From NCBI GenBank assembly GCA_018223375.1, contig JAGTTS010000002.1:248001-312000 (forward strand): a stretch of DNA of 64,000 nucleotides. Reading direction: 5' to 3'. The notes below the pieces were generated by a model. It was not told where the DNA came from. It searched no databases and saw only the letters and a list, made by a program, of their open reading frames with translations. Positions 1-7,178 of this stretch are shown here, one piece after another. Position 1 is the stretch's first letter. Every line of letters begins with the position of its first letter. A program made the translations under genes and the position numbers. Source of the stretch: Clostridiaceae bacterium Marseille-Q3526 (GTDB taxonomy: Bacteria; Bacillota; Clostridia; Lachnospirales; Lachnospiraceae).

Positions 1-1
1 C

Positions 2-493
2 ACCACAGATGAGAAGGAGACGCTGACAGACGTGGTAGTGAAGCTTTTAAAGAAGCATGAGCTGACGGTGACTACGGCAGAGTCCTGTACCGGCGGCCTT
101 CTGGCAGGCACTCTGGTAGGCGTGCCGGGCGTGTCGGAGGTATTCAGAGAGGGCTTTGTCACCTATTCCAATAAGGCGAAACGGAAACTGCTGGATGTGA
201 GCAAGAGCACTCTGAAAAAATACGGAGCAGTCAGCGCCCAGACGGCTAAGGAGATGGCCAAGGGAGGCGTGTTTGCTACAGACACAGATATCTGTGTGGC
301 TATTACAGGGCTGGCAGGTCCCGACGGGGCGACGCCGGAGAAGCCCATAGGTCTGGTTTACATTGCCTGCTATATGAACGATAAGGTTCATGTTGAGGAG
401 TTCCGTTTTAAGGGAGACAGACAGAAAATCAGGGAGCGCTCTGTTGTTCAGGCTCTCGATGTGCTGAGAAGATCGATTCTGGAGTTCGCATAA
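2..493 (+). CDS. cinA: CinA family protein, C-terminal part (nicotinamide-nucleotide amidase domain)
   Basis: The reading frame is open from the first bases of the window to the stop at 493, so this is the 3' end of a longer gene. A GTG at 32 could be a start, but the codons before it continue smoothly, which argues for full-length CinA cut by the window edge. The motif AESCTGGLLAGTL and the later ITGLAGPDGATPEKPIG are hallmarks of the CinA C-terminal domain, which deamidates nicotinamide mononucleotide in pyridine nucleotide salvage and is often linked to competence. It ends at a normal position (ILEFA). The N-terminal MoCF-like domain lies outside the window. Confidence 0.93.
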   Translation, partial: TTDEKETLTDVVVKLLKKHELTVTTAESCTGGLLAGTLVGVPGVSEVFREGFVTYSNKAKRKLLDVSKSTLKKYGAVSAQTAKEMAKGGVFATDTDICVAITGLAGPDGATPEKPIGLVYIACYMNDKVHVEEFRFKGDRQKIRERSVVQALDVLRRSILEFA

Positions 494-548
494 AAGCTTT
501 GCCAGGACAAAAGCGGCACTGCGCCAAAAGAGGCTTTGGGAGGAACGT

Positions 549-866
549 ATGAGGTTTTACCAGCATTTATACATGGGAGAACAGGCGGCCGGGAAACGGT
601 TTCAGATCCTCCAGGGCCTGCGGGAACGAAAGATTCAGCCGGATATCTATGTTATAACTTTGGCCTCAGGGGGCAATAATCTTCTTGATATATACAGCTG
701 CCTGGAGATCAGAAGGCCCTGGAAGGAAGCGGAGGATCCCCTTGTTGTAGGAATTGCCGCAGGCTATGAGGAGGCCTGCCTTCTGGCAGGGCAGATCGTC
801 AGCCAGGTTTACCGGGAGACCGGAGGCTTTGCGGTAAGGCAGTATCTGGAAAAAAACGCGCAGTAG
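549..866 (+). CDS. conserved hypothetical protein, about 105 aa
   Basis: A 105-residue soluble protein starting at ATG 549 behind a good GGGAGG ribosome site five bases upstream. It has no signal peptide or membrane segment. The central stretch DIYVITLASGGNNLLDIYS and the later VVGIAAGYEEACLLAGQIV look like an alternating beta/alpha fold. I recognise no characterised family. It lies 55 bp after cinA and 8 bp before the DUF2953 gene, so it is probably cotranscribed with both. Codon use matches its neighbours, and I see no catalytic motif. Confidence 0.75.
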   Translation: MRFYQHLYMGEQAAGKRFQILQGLRERKIQPDIYVITLASGGNNLLDIYSCLEIRRPWKEAEDPLVVGIAAGYEEACLLAGQIVSQVYRETGGFAVRQYLEKNAQ

Positions 867-874
867 GTGGGAAG

Positions 875-1843
875 ATGCTCCATATTGTATTTTTTATTCT
901 GAAACTAATTCTGCTTCTTATATTGGCAGTGCTGGCGGTGATTCTGACAGTTTTTTTATCCGTGCTTCTGGCGCCGGTCCGGTATCAGGGGGAAATGTCC
1001 CTGCACGAGAGATTTTCGGCAGAGGGAAAGATTTCCTGGCTGTTTCATCTGCTTGCCTGCTCTTTTTCCTGGGGGAAAGAGGGAATTAAGACAGATCTCC
1101 GCATTCTGTGGTTCCACCCCTTTCAGGAAAAACAGGGCGCAGAGACAGAGGCGGGCGAAAGTGCCCTGGAAGAACCGGCAGAGGAGGACCTGGTGACGGT
1201 TATGGAAAAGGGATCGGAGGAAATGCCGGAGGATCCAGATGTATTTCCAGGACCGACGGAGTTTTCTTCTTCCTGGAAGGAGAACGGGAAGGAGGAAGCC
1301 AAGGAACAGGAGAGAGTGGAAAAGCAGGAGGCGAAAACAGCCCGCCCCGAAGCCTTCGGGGAAGAGAAAAAACGCAGAGAAGGGCTTTTTGGCCGGATGA
1401 AAGGGAAGGCGGAACAGCTCAAAAAATGGGTTTCCCGGACAGCTCGGCGCGTCAGAAAGAATATTCTGAGTCTGAAGCAGAAAAAGGACAGTTTGTCTGA
1501 CCTGCTGTCAGATGAAAAAAATAAGAAAACCTTCCGTCTGTTGGTGAAAGAAACAAAAAGGCTTTGCAAAAAGCTGTTCCCTCAGATAAAAGGCTCTGTT
1601 TCATTTGGAGTGGACGATCCGTATCTGATGGGACAGATTTTGACGGTTCTGGCGTTTTTTTATCCGTACTACGGACACAGCCTTGAGCTGGAGGCAGTTT
1701 TCAATGAAAATGTGCTGGAGGGAGATGTTTCTGTGAAGGGGAAGTTTTCTTTCGGAACCTTCGCCCTGTCCGGACTCCGAGTTTTGGGCGACAGGAACTT
1801 CAGAGCTCTGATAAAACGGTTTTTGAGAGAAGGAGGAGTATAG
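875..1843 (+). CDS. DUF2953 domain-containing membrane-anchored protein (YtfI-like)
   Basis: A 322-aa protein with a single strongly hydrophobic N-terminal segment (about residues 4-32), a short beta-type region (LLAPVRYQGEMSLHERFSA), a long highly charged middle (about 85-200, rich in Glu, Lys and Arg), then the conserved C-terminal half with VSFGVDDPYLMGQIL and YPYYGHSLELEAVF typical of DUF2953. In Bacillus the equivalent gene (ytfI) precedes ytfJ. The same order holds here, with gerW four bases downstream, which supports a sporulation-linked operon. Molecular function is unknown. The charged central insert is longer than the family minimum and probably disordered. Confidence 0.85.
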   Translation: MLHIVFFILKLILLLILAVLAVILTVFLSVLLAPVRYQGEMSLHERFSAEGKISWLFHLLACSFSWGKEGIKTDLRILWFHPFQEKQGAETEAGESALEEPAEEDLVTVMEKGSEEMPEDPDVFPGPTEFSSSWKENGKEEAKEQERVEKQEAKTARPEAFGEEKKRREGLFGRMKGKAEQLKKWVSRTARRVRKNILSLKQKKDSLSDLLSDEKNKKTFRLLVKETKRLCKKLFPQIKGSVSFGVDDPYLMGQILTVLAFFYPYYGHSLELEAVFNENVLEGDVSVKGKFSFGTFALSGLRVLGDRNFRALIKRFLREGGV

Positions 1844-1846
1844 AGG

Positions 1847-2275
1847 ATGGCAGATAATCAGTTTTCATCCACCGTGGAGGCGCTGTTTAAGGGTATGGAC
1901 AGCTTCGTTACCACGAAAACAGTAGTAGGCGAGGCAGTGAAAATCGACGACGCGATTATTCTTCCTCTGGTGGACGTGTCCTGCGGCATGGCGGCAGGCG
2001 CTTTTAACCAGCCGGCAAAAAACAACGGAGCCGGAGGCATGAGCGCAAAGATCAGTCCCAGCGCCGTGCTTATTATTCAGAACGGAGTGACAAAGTTAGT
2101 CAATGTGAAGCATCAGGACGCTGTGACGAAAATTATCGATATGGTTCCTGACTTTGTAAACCGCTTTGCCGGCGGCGTCAGCCACACTCCCTCCCAGGAA
2201 GCGGTAAAAGCAGCGGAGGATATGGCAGACAGCTTCCAGGAGAAAGAGAAGGAAGAAACGCCAAAGGCAGAGTAA
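1847..2275 (+). CDS. gerW: GerW family sporulation protein (YtfJ)
   Basis: A 142-aa protein with the family signature TKTVVGEAVKIDDAIILPLVDVSCG near the N-terminus, a glycine-rich turn (NNGAGGMSAKISPSAVLII) and a charged C-terminal tail. GerW/YtfJ proteins are made in the forespore and needed for normal spore germination in Bacillus. Their biochemical role is unknown. The gene starts four bases after DUF2953 and is followed by a strong terminator at 2315-2346, so it closes the operon. The start ATG is preceded by GGAGGAGTATAGAGG, placing the ribosome site across the upstream stop codon. Confidence 0.92.
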   Translation: MADNQFSSTVEALFKGMDSFVTTKTVVGEAVKIDDAIILPLVDVSCGMAAGAFNQPAKNNGAGGMSAKISPSAVLIIQNGVTKLVNVKHQDAVTKIIDMVPDFVNRFAGGVSHTPSQEAVKAAEDMADSFQEKEKEETPKAE

Positions 2276-2314
2276 AAGCATCAAAATCGACAGCAGAAAG
2301 CAGGCAGAAATACG

Positions 2315-2346
2315 ATAGCAGGAGTTCAGACTCCTGTTATTTTTTT
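2315..2346 (+). terminator. Rho-independent terminator after gerW
   Basis: A stem of seven perfect pairs (CAGGAGT/ACTCCTG at 2319-2325 and 2330-2336) extended by wobble and A-T pairs to about 11, loop TCAG, followed by six T. Confidence 0.88.
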
Positions 2347-2690
2347 GTCATAAAAACGAGAAAGATAACGATTTCTGTTATGAAAAACAACAGCCTTTTT
2401 TTGCAGTGGATCAGCAGAATTTTAAAGGGAAGGAAAAATTAGAAGAAAAAAGTCAGAAAAAAGAAGAAGAAAAATTGAAAAGAACAGAGAATTATATGGG
2501 ATTTGGAGAAAAACTTGCTTGTTCAAGCAGATAACATTCCAAAAATTTGGAAAATACAATAAAATACAGAAAATGACAGAGGTTTACGGAAATTTAACAG
2601 AACAAATGTACTGTCAAACGGAAAGAATAGATGATTATATAAAATATCCAAAAAAGAGCTAAAACGAAAATAGAATGTTTCACAAAAAAA
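2347..2690 (+). other. AT-rich non-coding spacer upstream of the alanine symporter
   Basis: About 340 bp, much more AT-rich than the genes around it. It holds A-rich runs and a small palindrome (GCTTG TT CAAGC near 2517-2528). One frame stays open from about 2426 to 2662 but lacks an ATG with a ribosome site. From TTG 2519 it would give 47 residues and from ATG 2573 only 29. I do not call it a gene. No RNA family was recognised. Confidence 0.5.
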
Positions 2691-2693
2691 TAC

Positions 2694-2722
2694 AAGACAT
2701 TACTTTAAAAGTATGATATAAT
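2694..2722 (+). promoter_or_regulatory. sigma-A promoter of the sodium:alanine symporter
   Basis: A perfect -10 TATAAT at 2717-2722 with AAGACA (4 of 6) as -35 at 2694-2699 and a 17-bp spacer. Transcription would start near 2729, giving a leader of about 100 nt. Confidence 0.7.
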
Positions 2723-2728
2723 AATCAC

Positions 2729-2826
2729 AAATTGATAGAGACGCTTGATTGGCTGAGAGAAGTAAGAGCAGTCTGCGAACGCCTGAAAATCAATTCGAAT
2801 AATACCACGAAGGGGGAAGGCAGCGT
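2729..2826 (+). promoter_or_regulatory. possible structured 5' leader of the alanine symporter gene
   Basis: The roughly 98-nt leader starts with AATTGAT and has a matching ATCAATT near 2790, which could close a branched structure. It ends in the ribosome site AAGGGGGAAGG before ATG 2827. It does not match a riboswitch consensus I know. The glycine riboswitch core was looked for and not found. Confidence 0.3.
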
Positions 2827-4272
2827 ATGGATTTATTCAACAAAATTCTTCTGGACACCAATAATGTACTGACTGGTTATGTTCTGCTGATAGCTTTGCT
2901 GGGAGGCGGAATCTGGTTTACCATTCAGACGGGCTTTGTACAGTTCCGGGAATTTGGAAACGGATGGCGCAGAGTATTCGGAGGATTGTTCAAAAAGAAG
3001 AAGAACACCAGCAAGGAAGGCGGAATTTCTTCTTTCCAGGCTCTTACAACAGCGATAGCAGCCCAGGTAGGTACAGGAAACCTGGCCGGCGCGGCTACAG
3101 CCATTGCAGCTGGCGGTCCCGGAGCGATTTTCTGGATGTGGGTATCCGCTCTTCTGGGCATGGCCACCATTTTCTGTGAGGCGACCCTGGCTCAGGTGTA
3201 CAGAACAAAGGGAGCCGATGGAAAGATGACAGGAGGCCCTGTTTACTATATCCGGGCAGCTTTTAAGGGAACATTTGGAAAAGTTCTGGCAGCGACGTTC
3301 GCGATTTTAATTACCCTGGCTCTCGGACTGTTTGGGAACGCAGTTCAGGCCAACTCCATCACAGACGCGTTCCACACAGCATTTTTCTCTAACGTAGGAA
3401 GCTTCACACTTATGGGACAGCAGATTTCCTATGATAAGATTGCTGTAGGAATCATCCTTGCGATTGTTGCATGGCTGATTTTCGGAGGCGGTATCTCCAG
3501 AATCGCTACTATCACAGAGAAGCTGGTTCCGATTATGGCATGCTTCTATCTGTTAGGCGGACTGATTATTGTTATCATGAATATTGAGAACGTACCGTAT
3601 ATGTTCTCCGCTATTATCCGCGGAGCGTTCACACCTCAGGCTGTATGCGGCGGAGCGTTCGGCGTAGCTATGAAAGAGGCTGTAAAGAAGGGCGTTGCCA
3701 GAGGTCTGTTCTCCAACGAGGCAGGTATGGGTTCCACACCAAACGCTCACGCTCAGGCGATTGTTGACCATCCGTGCCAGCAGGGCCAGGTAGCTATCGT
3801 ATCTGTATTTATTGATACTATGCTGGTATTAAACATGACAGCATTCGTTATCATCGGAACAAAGATGCTTGAGCCAGGTTCTGCAGCTTATGTGGACGGC
3901 AAGCTCTTAGAGGGAATCGCTCTGACACAGACCGCATTTACTTCTGCATTCGGTTCCTTTGGTTCTATCTTTATCGCGATTTGTATGCTGTTCTTCGCTT
4001 TCTCTACAATCCTTGGATGGTATTTCTTCGGCGAGACCAACGTAAAATACCTCTTTGGTGAGAAGGCAGTGAAGCCGTACATTCTGTTAGTATGCGCGTT
4101 CATTATCATCGGTTCTCTGATGAAGGTTTCTACTATCTGGAATATGTCCGACTGCTTCAACTCTCTGATGGTCGTTCCGAACGTAATCGCTCTGTTCGCA
4201 CTGACAGGAGTTGTAAAGAAAACATATAAAGATTATAAAGAAAACTTCCGTCCGAATCACCCGGAAGAGTAA
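2827..4272 (+). CDS. sodium:alanine symporter family protein (AGCS)
   Basis: A 481-aa integral membrane protein with about ten to eleven hydrophobic segments. Family marks include the N-terminal GGGIWFTIQTGFVQFREFG, AAQVGTGNLAGAATAIAAGGPGAIFWMW, MTGGPVYYI, and the loop RGLFSNEAGMGSTPNAHA that is nearly invariant in AGCS carriers. It couples sodium entry to uptake of alanine or glycine across the cytoplasmic membrane. It is a single-gene unit with its own promoter and a strong terminator at 4301-4347. Its codon use is notably biased toward preferred codons in the middle, suggesting good expression. The exact amino acid (alanine or glycine) cannot be told from sequence. Confidence 0.95.
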   Translation: MDLFNKILLDTNNVLTGYVLLIALLGGGIWFTIQTGFVQFREFGNGWRRVFGGLFKKKKNTSKEGGISSFQALTTAIAAQVGTGNLAGAATAIAAGGPGAIFWMWVSALLGMATIFCEATLAQVYRTKGADGKMTGGPVYYIRAAFKGTFGKVLAATFAILITLALGLFGNAVQANSITDAFHTAFFSNVGSFTLMGQQISYDKIAVGIILAIVAWLIFGGGISRIATITEKLVPIMACFYLLGGLIIVIMNIENVPYMFSAIIRGAFTPQAVCGGAFGVAMKEAVKKGVARGLFSNEAGMGSTPNAHAQAIVDHPCQQGQVAIVSVFIDTMLVLNMTAFVIIGTKMLEPGSAAYVDGKLLEGIALTQTAFTSAFGSFGSIFIAICMLFFAFSTILGWYFFGETNVKYLFGEKAVKPYILLVCAFIIIGSLMKVSTIWNMSDCFNSLMVVPNVIALFALTGVVKKTYKDYKENFRPNHPEE

Positions 4273-4300
4273 AGTAAATTACATATAGGAAGAGAATGAA

Positions 4301-4347
4301 AACCAGGCGTCTGCATACGATATAGTATACAGGCGCCTGGTTTTTTT
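4301..4347 (+). terminator. Rho-independent terminator after the alanine symporter
   Basis: A 13-bp stem (AACCAGGCGTCTG with CAGGCGCCTGGTT, one G-T pair) and a run of seven T at 4341-4347. Confidence 0.93.
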
Positions 4348-4373
4348 GCGGGCGCAGCCAGGGAGGGCTTCGC

Positions 4374-4511
4374 ATGAAACGGGTATTTGGCTTAGCGCTG
4401 TTTTCGGCAGGAGCCGGAATGACGTTTATTTTGATTTTTCCGAAGAGCTTTTTCTGCGTGTGCATTTCGGCTGTGTGTTTAATTGTCGGCTACAACCTGT
4501 TCTGCAGCTGA
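4374..4511 (+). CDS. small hydrophobic membrane protein, 45 aa
   Basis: ATG 4374 sits behind the ribosome site AGGGAGGG with eight-base spacing and opens a 45-codon frame ending at TGA 4511. The product begins MKRVFGLALFSAGAGMTFIL and has two hydrophobic stretches (about residues 4-23 and 26-43) separated by a short PKS loop, like a tiny helical-hairpin membrane protein. A longer frame (4346-4540) overlaps it but starts inside the terminator and looks random, so I prefer this one. It sits between two terminators with no visible partner. I know no function for it. Confidence 0.6.
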   Translation: MKRVFGLALFSAGAGMTFILIFPKSFFCVCISAVCLIVGYNLFCS

Positions 4512-4590
4512 AACGATTTGAAAAAGATACAGGGAAATGACGAACGGTTAAAAGTCGGACTGATATGAAAAAAATAGAAAAGCAGACAAG

Positions 4591-4632
4591 AAAAGAGGAG
4601 ATAAAACCAGGCCTGATTTTATCTCCTCTTTT
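4591..4632 (-). terminator. terminator of rpmB, probably bidirectional
   Basis: A perfect 16-bp inverted repeat (AAAAGAGGAGATAAAA and its complement) around a 10-nt loop, ending in T-rich sequence on both strands. It lies 21 bp beyond the rpmB stop and also beyond the 45-aa gene on the plus strand. Confidence 0.9.
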
Positions 4633-4653
4633 ACACGCTGAACCGCACGATAA

Positions 4654-4839
4654 TTATGCTCTCTCAACTAAACCGGATCTTAAGCAAGAAGTACATACAT
4701 ACATCTTCTGAGCTCCGCCGTTTACTTTAACTTTAACAGACTTAACATTAGCTTTCCACATTTTGTTAGATCTTCTATGGGAATGACTTACTGCATTACC
4801 AAAGTGAGCAGCTTTTTCACAGATTGCACATTTAGCCAT
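4654..4839 (-). CDS. rpmB: 50S ribosomal protein L28
   Basis: A 61-aa protein beginning MAKCAICEKAAHFGNAVSHS, a standard bacterial L28 of the zinc-ribbon type with CAIC and CTSC cysteine pairs (residues 4/7 and 49/52). The start at 4839 is chosen because AGGAGG lies seven bases upstream on the minus strand and the product then has the normal length. The frame can be extended upstream, but the extra 28 residues are not L28-like. It is divergent from the Asp23/yloV/recG operon, the same arrangement as in Bacillus, and has its own promoter and terminator. Confidence 0.98.
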   Translation of the reverse strand: MAKCAICEKAAHFGNAVSHSHRRSNKMWKANVKSVKVKVNGGAQKMYVCTSCLRSGLVERA

Positions 4840-4894
4840 GGTTGCACCTCCTCTACCGTTCATCGGATTTTGCGTAAAAATCCATAACAACTGT

Positions 4895-4923
4895 ATGATA
4901 GCAGAAAGCGGGCAAATTTGCAA
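4895..4923 (-). promoter_or_regulatory. sigma-A promoter of rpmB
   Basis: On the minus strand TTGCAA (4918-4923), a 17-bp spacer and TATCAT (4895-4900), about 55 bp before the rpmB start codon. Confidence 0.75.
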
Positions 4924-4941
4924 GTGAAAAATAAAATTTTG

Positions 4942-4970
4942 TTTCTTTTTTTACAAAAATAAGGTATAAT
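4942..4970 (+). promoter_or_regulatory. probable promoter of the Asp23/yloV/recG operon
   Basis: A perfect TATAAT at 4965-4970 in a T/A-rich stretch. The -35 region at 4942-4947 (TTTCTT) is poor, so only the -10 is convincing. The leader would be about 90 nt. Confidence 0.45.
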
Positions 4971-5069
4971 TACTAATAACCAGGAGGTCTCGAAACGAGA
5001 GGGAGATCTTCTGTGCCTGGCAGTGACAGTCGGGAATCTCAAAACGAAAAAAGAATGGAGGCTGCAGCT

Positions 5070-5426
5070 ATGAAGGGGCGTATTGACAATAAATATGGTT
5101 CGATCCAGATTGATCCGGAAGTGATTGCGATGTATGCGGGAACGACGGCAGTGGAGTGTTTTGGAATTGTCGGAATGGCCGCTGTCAGTATGAAAGACGG
5201 TCTGGTAAAGCTTTTAAAACGGGAAAGCCTGACAAAGGGCATCAATGTAACGATCCGGGACAATGCGATCAGCATTGATTTTCACGTGATTGTGTCCTAC
5301 GGAGTCAGCATACTGGCTGTGACGGATAACCTGATTGAAAGCGTGAAGTATAAAGTGGAAGAGCTGACCGGCATGACGGTAGAAAAAATCAACATTTACG
5401 TTGAAGGCGTACGGGTGATTGATTAA
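5070..5426 (+). CDS. Asp23/Gls24 family envelope stress protein (YloU-like)
   Basis: A 118-aa protein: MKGRIDNKYGSIQIDPEVIA, then YAGTTAVECFGIVGMAAVS and the conserved DFHVIVSYGVSILAVTDNLIESVKYKVEELTGMTVEKINIYVEGV of the Asp23 family. Proteins of this family associate with the cell envelope in Gram-positive bacteria. The start at 5070 is set by GGAGG eight bases upstream. An upstream ATG at 5055 would place the ribosome site inside the gene. The next gene, yloV, starts 20 bases downstream, the usual pairing. The precise role is unresolved. Confidence 0.93.
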   Translation: MKGRIDNKYGSIQIDPEVIAMYAGTTAVECFGIVGMAAVSMKDGLVKLLKRESLTKGINVTIRDNAISIDFHVIVSYGVSILAVTDNLIESVKYKVEELTGMTVEKINIYVEGVRVID

Positions 5427-5446
5427 TCATAAGGAGGAAACAACCT

Positions 5447-7147
5447 GTGGGTATGGACTATATTGACGCCGCGGCGCTGAAACGAGCGTTTCTCGCGGGC
5501 GCTGAGGGCCTTGAGGCCAGAAAAGAGTGGATTAATGAACTGAATGTATTTCCGGTGCCTGACGGAGATACGGGAACGAATATGACGATGACGATTCTCT
5601 CCGCCGCGAGAGAGGCTGCGGCCATCGAGGAGCCTACGATGGAGCTTTTAGCAAAAGCGATCTCCTCCGGCTCTCTGAGAGGGGCCAGAGGAAATTCAGG
5701 AGTCATTCTTTCTCAGCTTCTGAGGGGCTTTGCAAAAGAGATCGCAGGCAAAGAGAAGATTGATGTGGCCTGCCTGGCCAGAGCCTTTCACAGAGGTACA
5801 GAGACTGCCTACAAGGCGGTTATGAAGCCGAAGGAGGGAACCATTCTCACTGTTGCCAGAGGTATGGCGGAGAAGGCCCAGGAGCTTTCAGAGGAGACCA
5901 CGGATATTCTGGACTTTGTGTCCCAGGTGATTGAACACGGCGATTATGTGCTCAGCCAGACGCCGGAGATGCTCCCGGTTCTGAAGCAGGCGGGAGTGGT
6001 AGATTCCGGCGGCCAGGGGCTGATGCAGATTGTGAAGGGATGCCTGGAGGGCCTGAAGGGGAAGGAAGCGGTCCTTGGCCAGGGCGCAGAAGGAACTTCG
6101 CCTGCTGTAAAGGTTTCCAGTTCACCGGCAGCTGATATTGAGACGGCTGATATTAAATTCGGTTACTGCACAGAGTTTATCATTAATCTTGCATCTGAAT
6201 TTAAGGATTCTGACGAAAAGGGACTGAAACAGTATCTGGAATCTATCGGAGACTCTCTTGTAGTGGTAGCGGACGACGAGATAGTAAAGGTGCATGTCCA
6301 CACCAACGATCCCGGGCTTGCGCTTCAGAGAGCGCTCACCTTCGGCTCCCTCTCCAGAATCAAGATTGACAATATGAGAGAGGAGCACGAGGAGAGGCTG
6401 ATCAAGGACGCGGAGCGCGTGGCCAGGGAACAGAAAGAGGAGGAATTAAAGGCTCAGGAGGCCCAGGAGGTCTCAGAGAGACCGAGAAAGGAAACGGGTT
6501 TTGTGGCAGTCTGCGCAGGAACCGGGCTGGCCGATATTTTTAAGGGCATTGGAGCCGATGTGGTGATTGAGGGAGGTCAGACCATGAATCCCAGCACAGA
6601 AGATATTTTAAAGGCTGTGGAACAGGCCAGCGCAGATACCGTCTATGTGCTTCCCAACAATAAAAATATTATTCTGGCAGCAGAACAGGCGAAGAAGCTT
6701 TCAGAGGACTGCCAGGTTGTGGTTGTTCCGTCAAAGACGATTCCTCAGGGAATCACGGCCCTGATTAATTTCGCGCCGGATCTGGCACCCCAGGAAAACC
6801 TGGAGATTATGGAGCAGGAGATGGGACGCGTAAAAACCGGCCAGATTACTTATGCAGTCAGAAATACTTCTGTAGATGGAAGAGAGATCCATGAGGGAGA
6901 TATTATGGGAATCGGCGACTCAGGCATGCTGGCAGTAGGCAGCAGTGTGAGCCAGACGGCCATGGACGCGCTGAACGCCATGGTAGACGACGATTCAGAG
7001 CTGATTACCATTTACTATGGAAAGAGTGTGAAGGAAGAAGATGCAGAAAACTTCCTGGAGGAAGCCAGGGAGCAGTTTTCCGGCTGTGAGATCGAGCTTC
7101 ATTTCGGAGGCCAGCCAGTTTACTACTATCTGATTTCTGTGGAATAA
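5447..7147 (+). CDS. yloV: DAK2 domain fatty acid kinase-like protein (YloV/FakA)
   Basis: A 566-aa protein. The N-terminal DhaL/DAK2 domain (about residues 8-200) has the ATP-magnesium signature NVFPVPDGDTGTNM and SGSLRGARGNSGVILSQ. The middle contains DEIVKVHVHTNDPG. The C-terminal third (FVAVCAGTGLADIFKGIGAD, then VYVLPNNKNIILAAEQA) matches FakA/YloV. In FakA the kinase phosphorylates exogenous fatty acid held by a FakB (DegV) partner for phospholipid synthesis. No fakB is in this window. The start GTG 5447 follows AAGGAGG by nine bases, and ATG 5453 is possible. Confidence 0.93.
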   Translation: MGMDYIDAAALKRAFLAGAEGLEARKEWINELNVFPVPDGDTGTNMTMTILSAAREAAAIEEPTMELLAKAISSGSLRGARGNSGVILSQLLRGFAKEIAGKEKIDVACLARAFHRGTETAYKAVMKPKEGTILTVARGMAEKAQELSEETTDILDFVSQVIEHGDYVLSQTPEMLPVLKQAGVVDSGGQGLMQIVKGCLEGLKGKEAVLGQGAEGTSPAVKVSSSPAADIETADIKFGYCTEFIINLASEFKDSDEKGLKQYLESIGDSLVVVADDEIVKVHVHTNDPGLALQRALTFGSLSRIKIDNMREEHEERLIKDAERVAREQKEEELKAQEAQEVSERPRKETGFVAVCAGTGLADIFKGIGADVVIEGGQTMNPSTEDILKAVEQASADTVYVLPNNKNIILAAEQAKKLSEDCQVVVVPSKTIPQGITALINFAPDLAPQENLEIMEQEMGRVKTGQITYAVRNTSVDGREIHEGDIMGIGDSGMLAVGSSVSQTAMDALNAMVDDDSELITIYYGKSVKEEDAENFLEEAREQFSGCEIELHFGGQPVYYYLISVE

Positions 7148-7178
7148 ATTAAGAAAGGGAAAACCAGGAGGAGAGGGC

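Noticed and set aside
2561..2575. CodY-like box upstream of the alanine symporter
   Set aside because: It matches the consensus at only about 11 of 15 positions in an A-rich stretch where chance matches are expected.
2729..2826. glycine riboswitch controlling the AGCS symporter
   Set aside because: These transporters often have one, but the conserved core and paired aptamer layout could not be found. The ACGAAGGGGG here is the ribosome site.
4346..4540. 64-aa plus-strand frame after the alanine symporter
   Set aside because: It starts within a terminator T run, has no ribosome site and overlaps the better 45-aa membrane protein frame.
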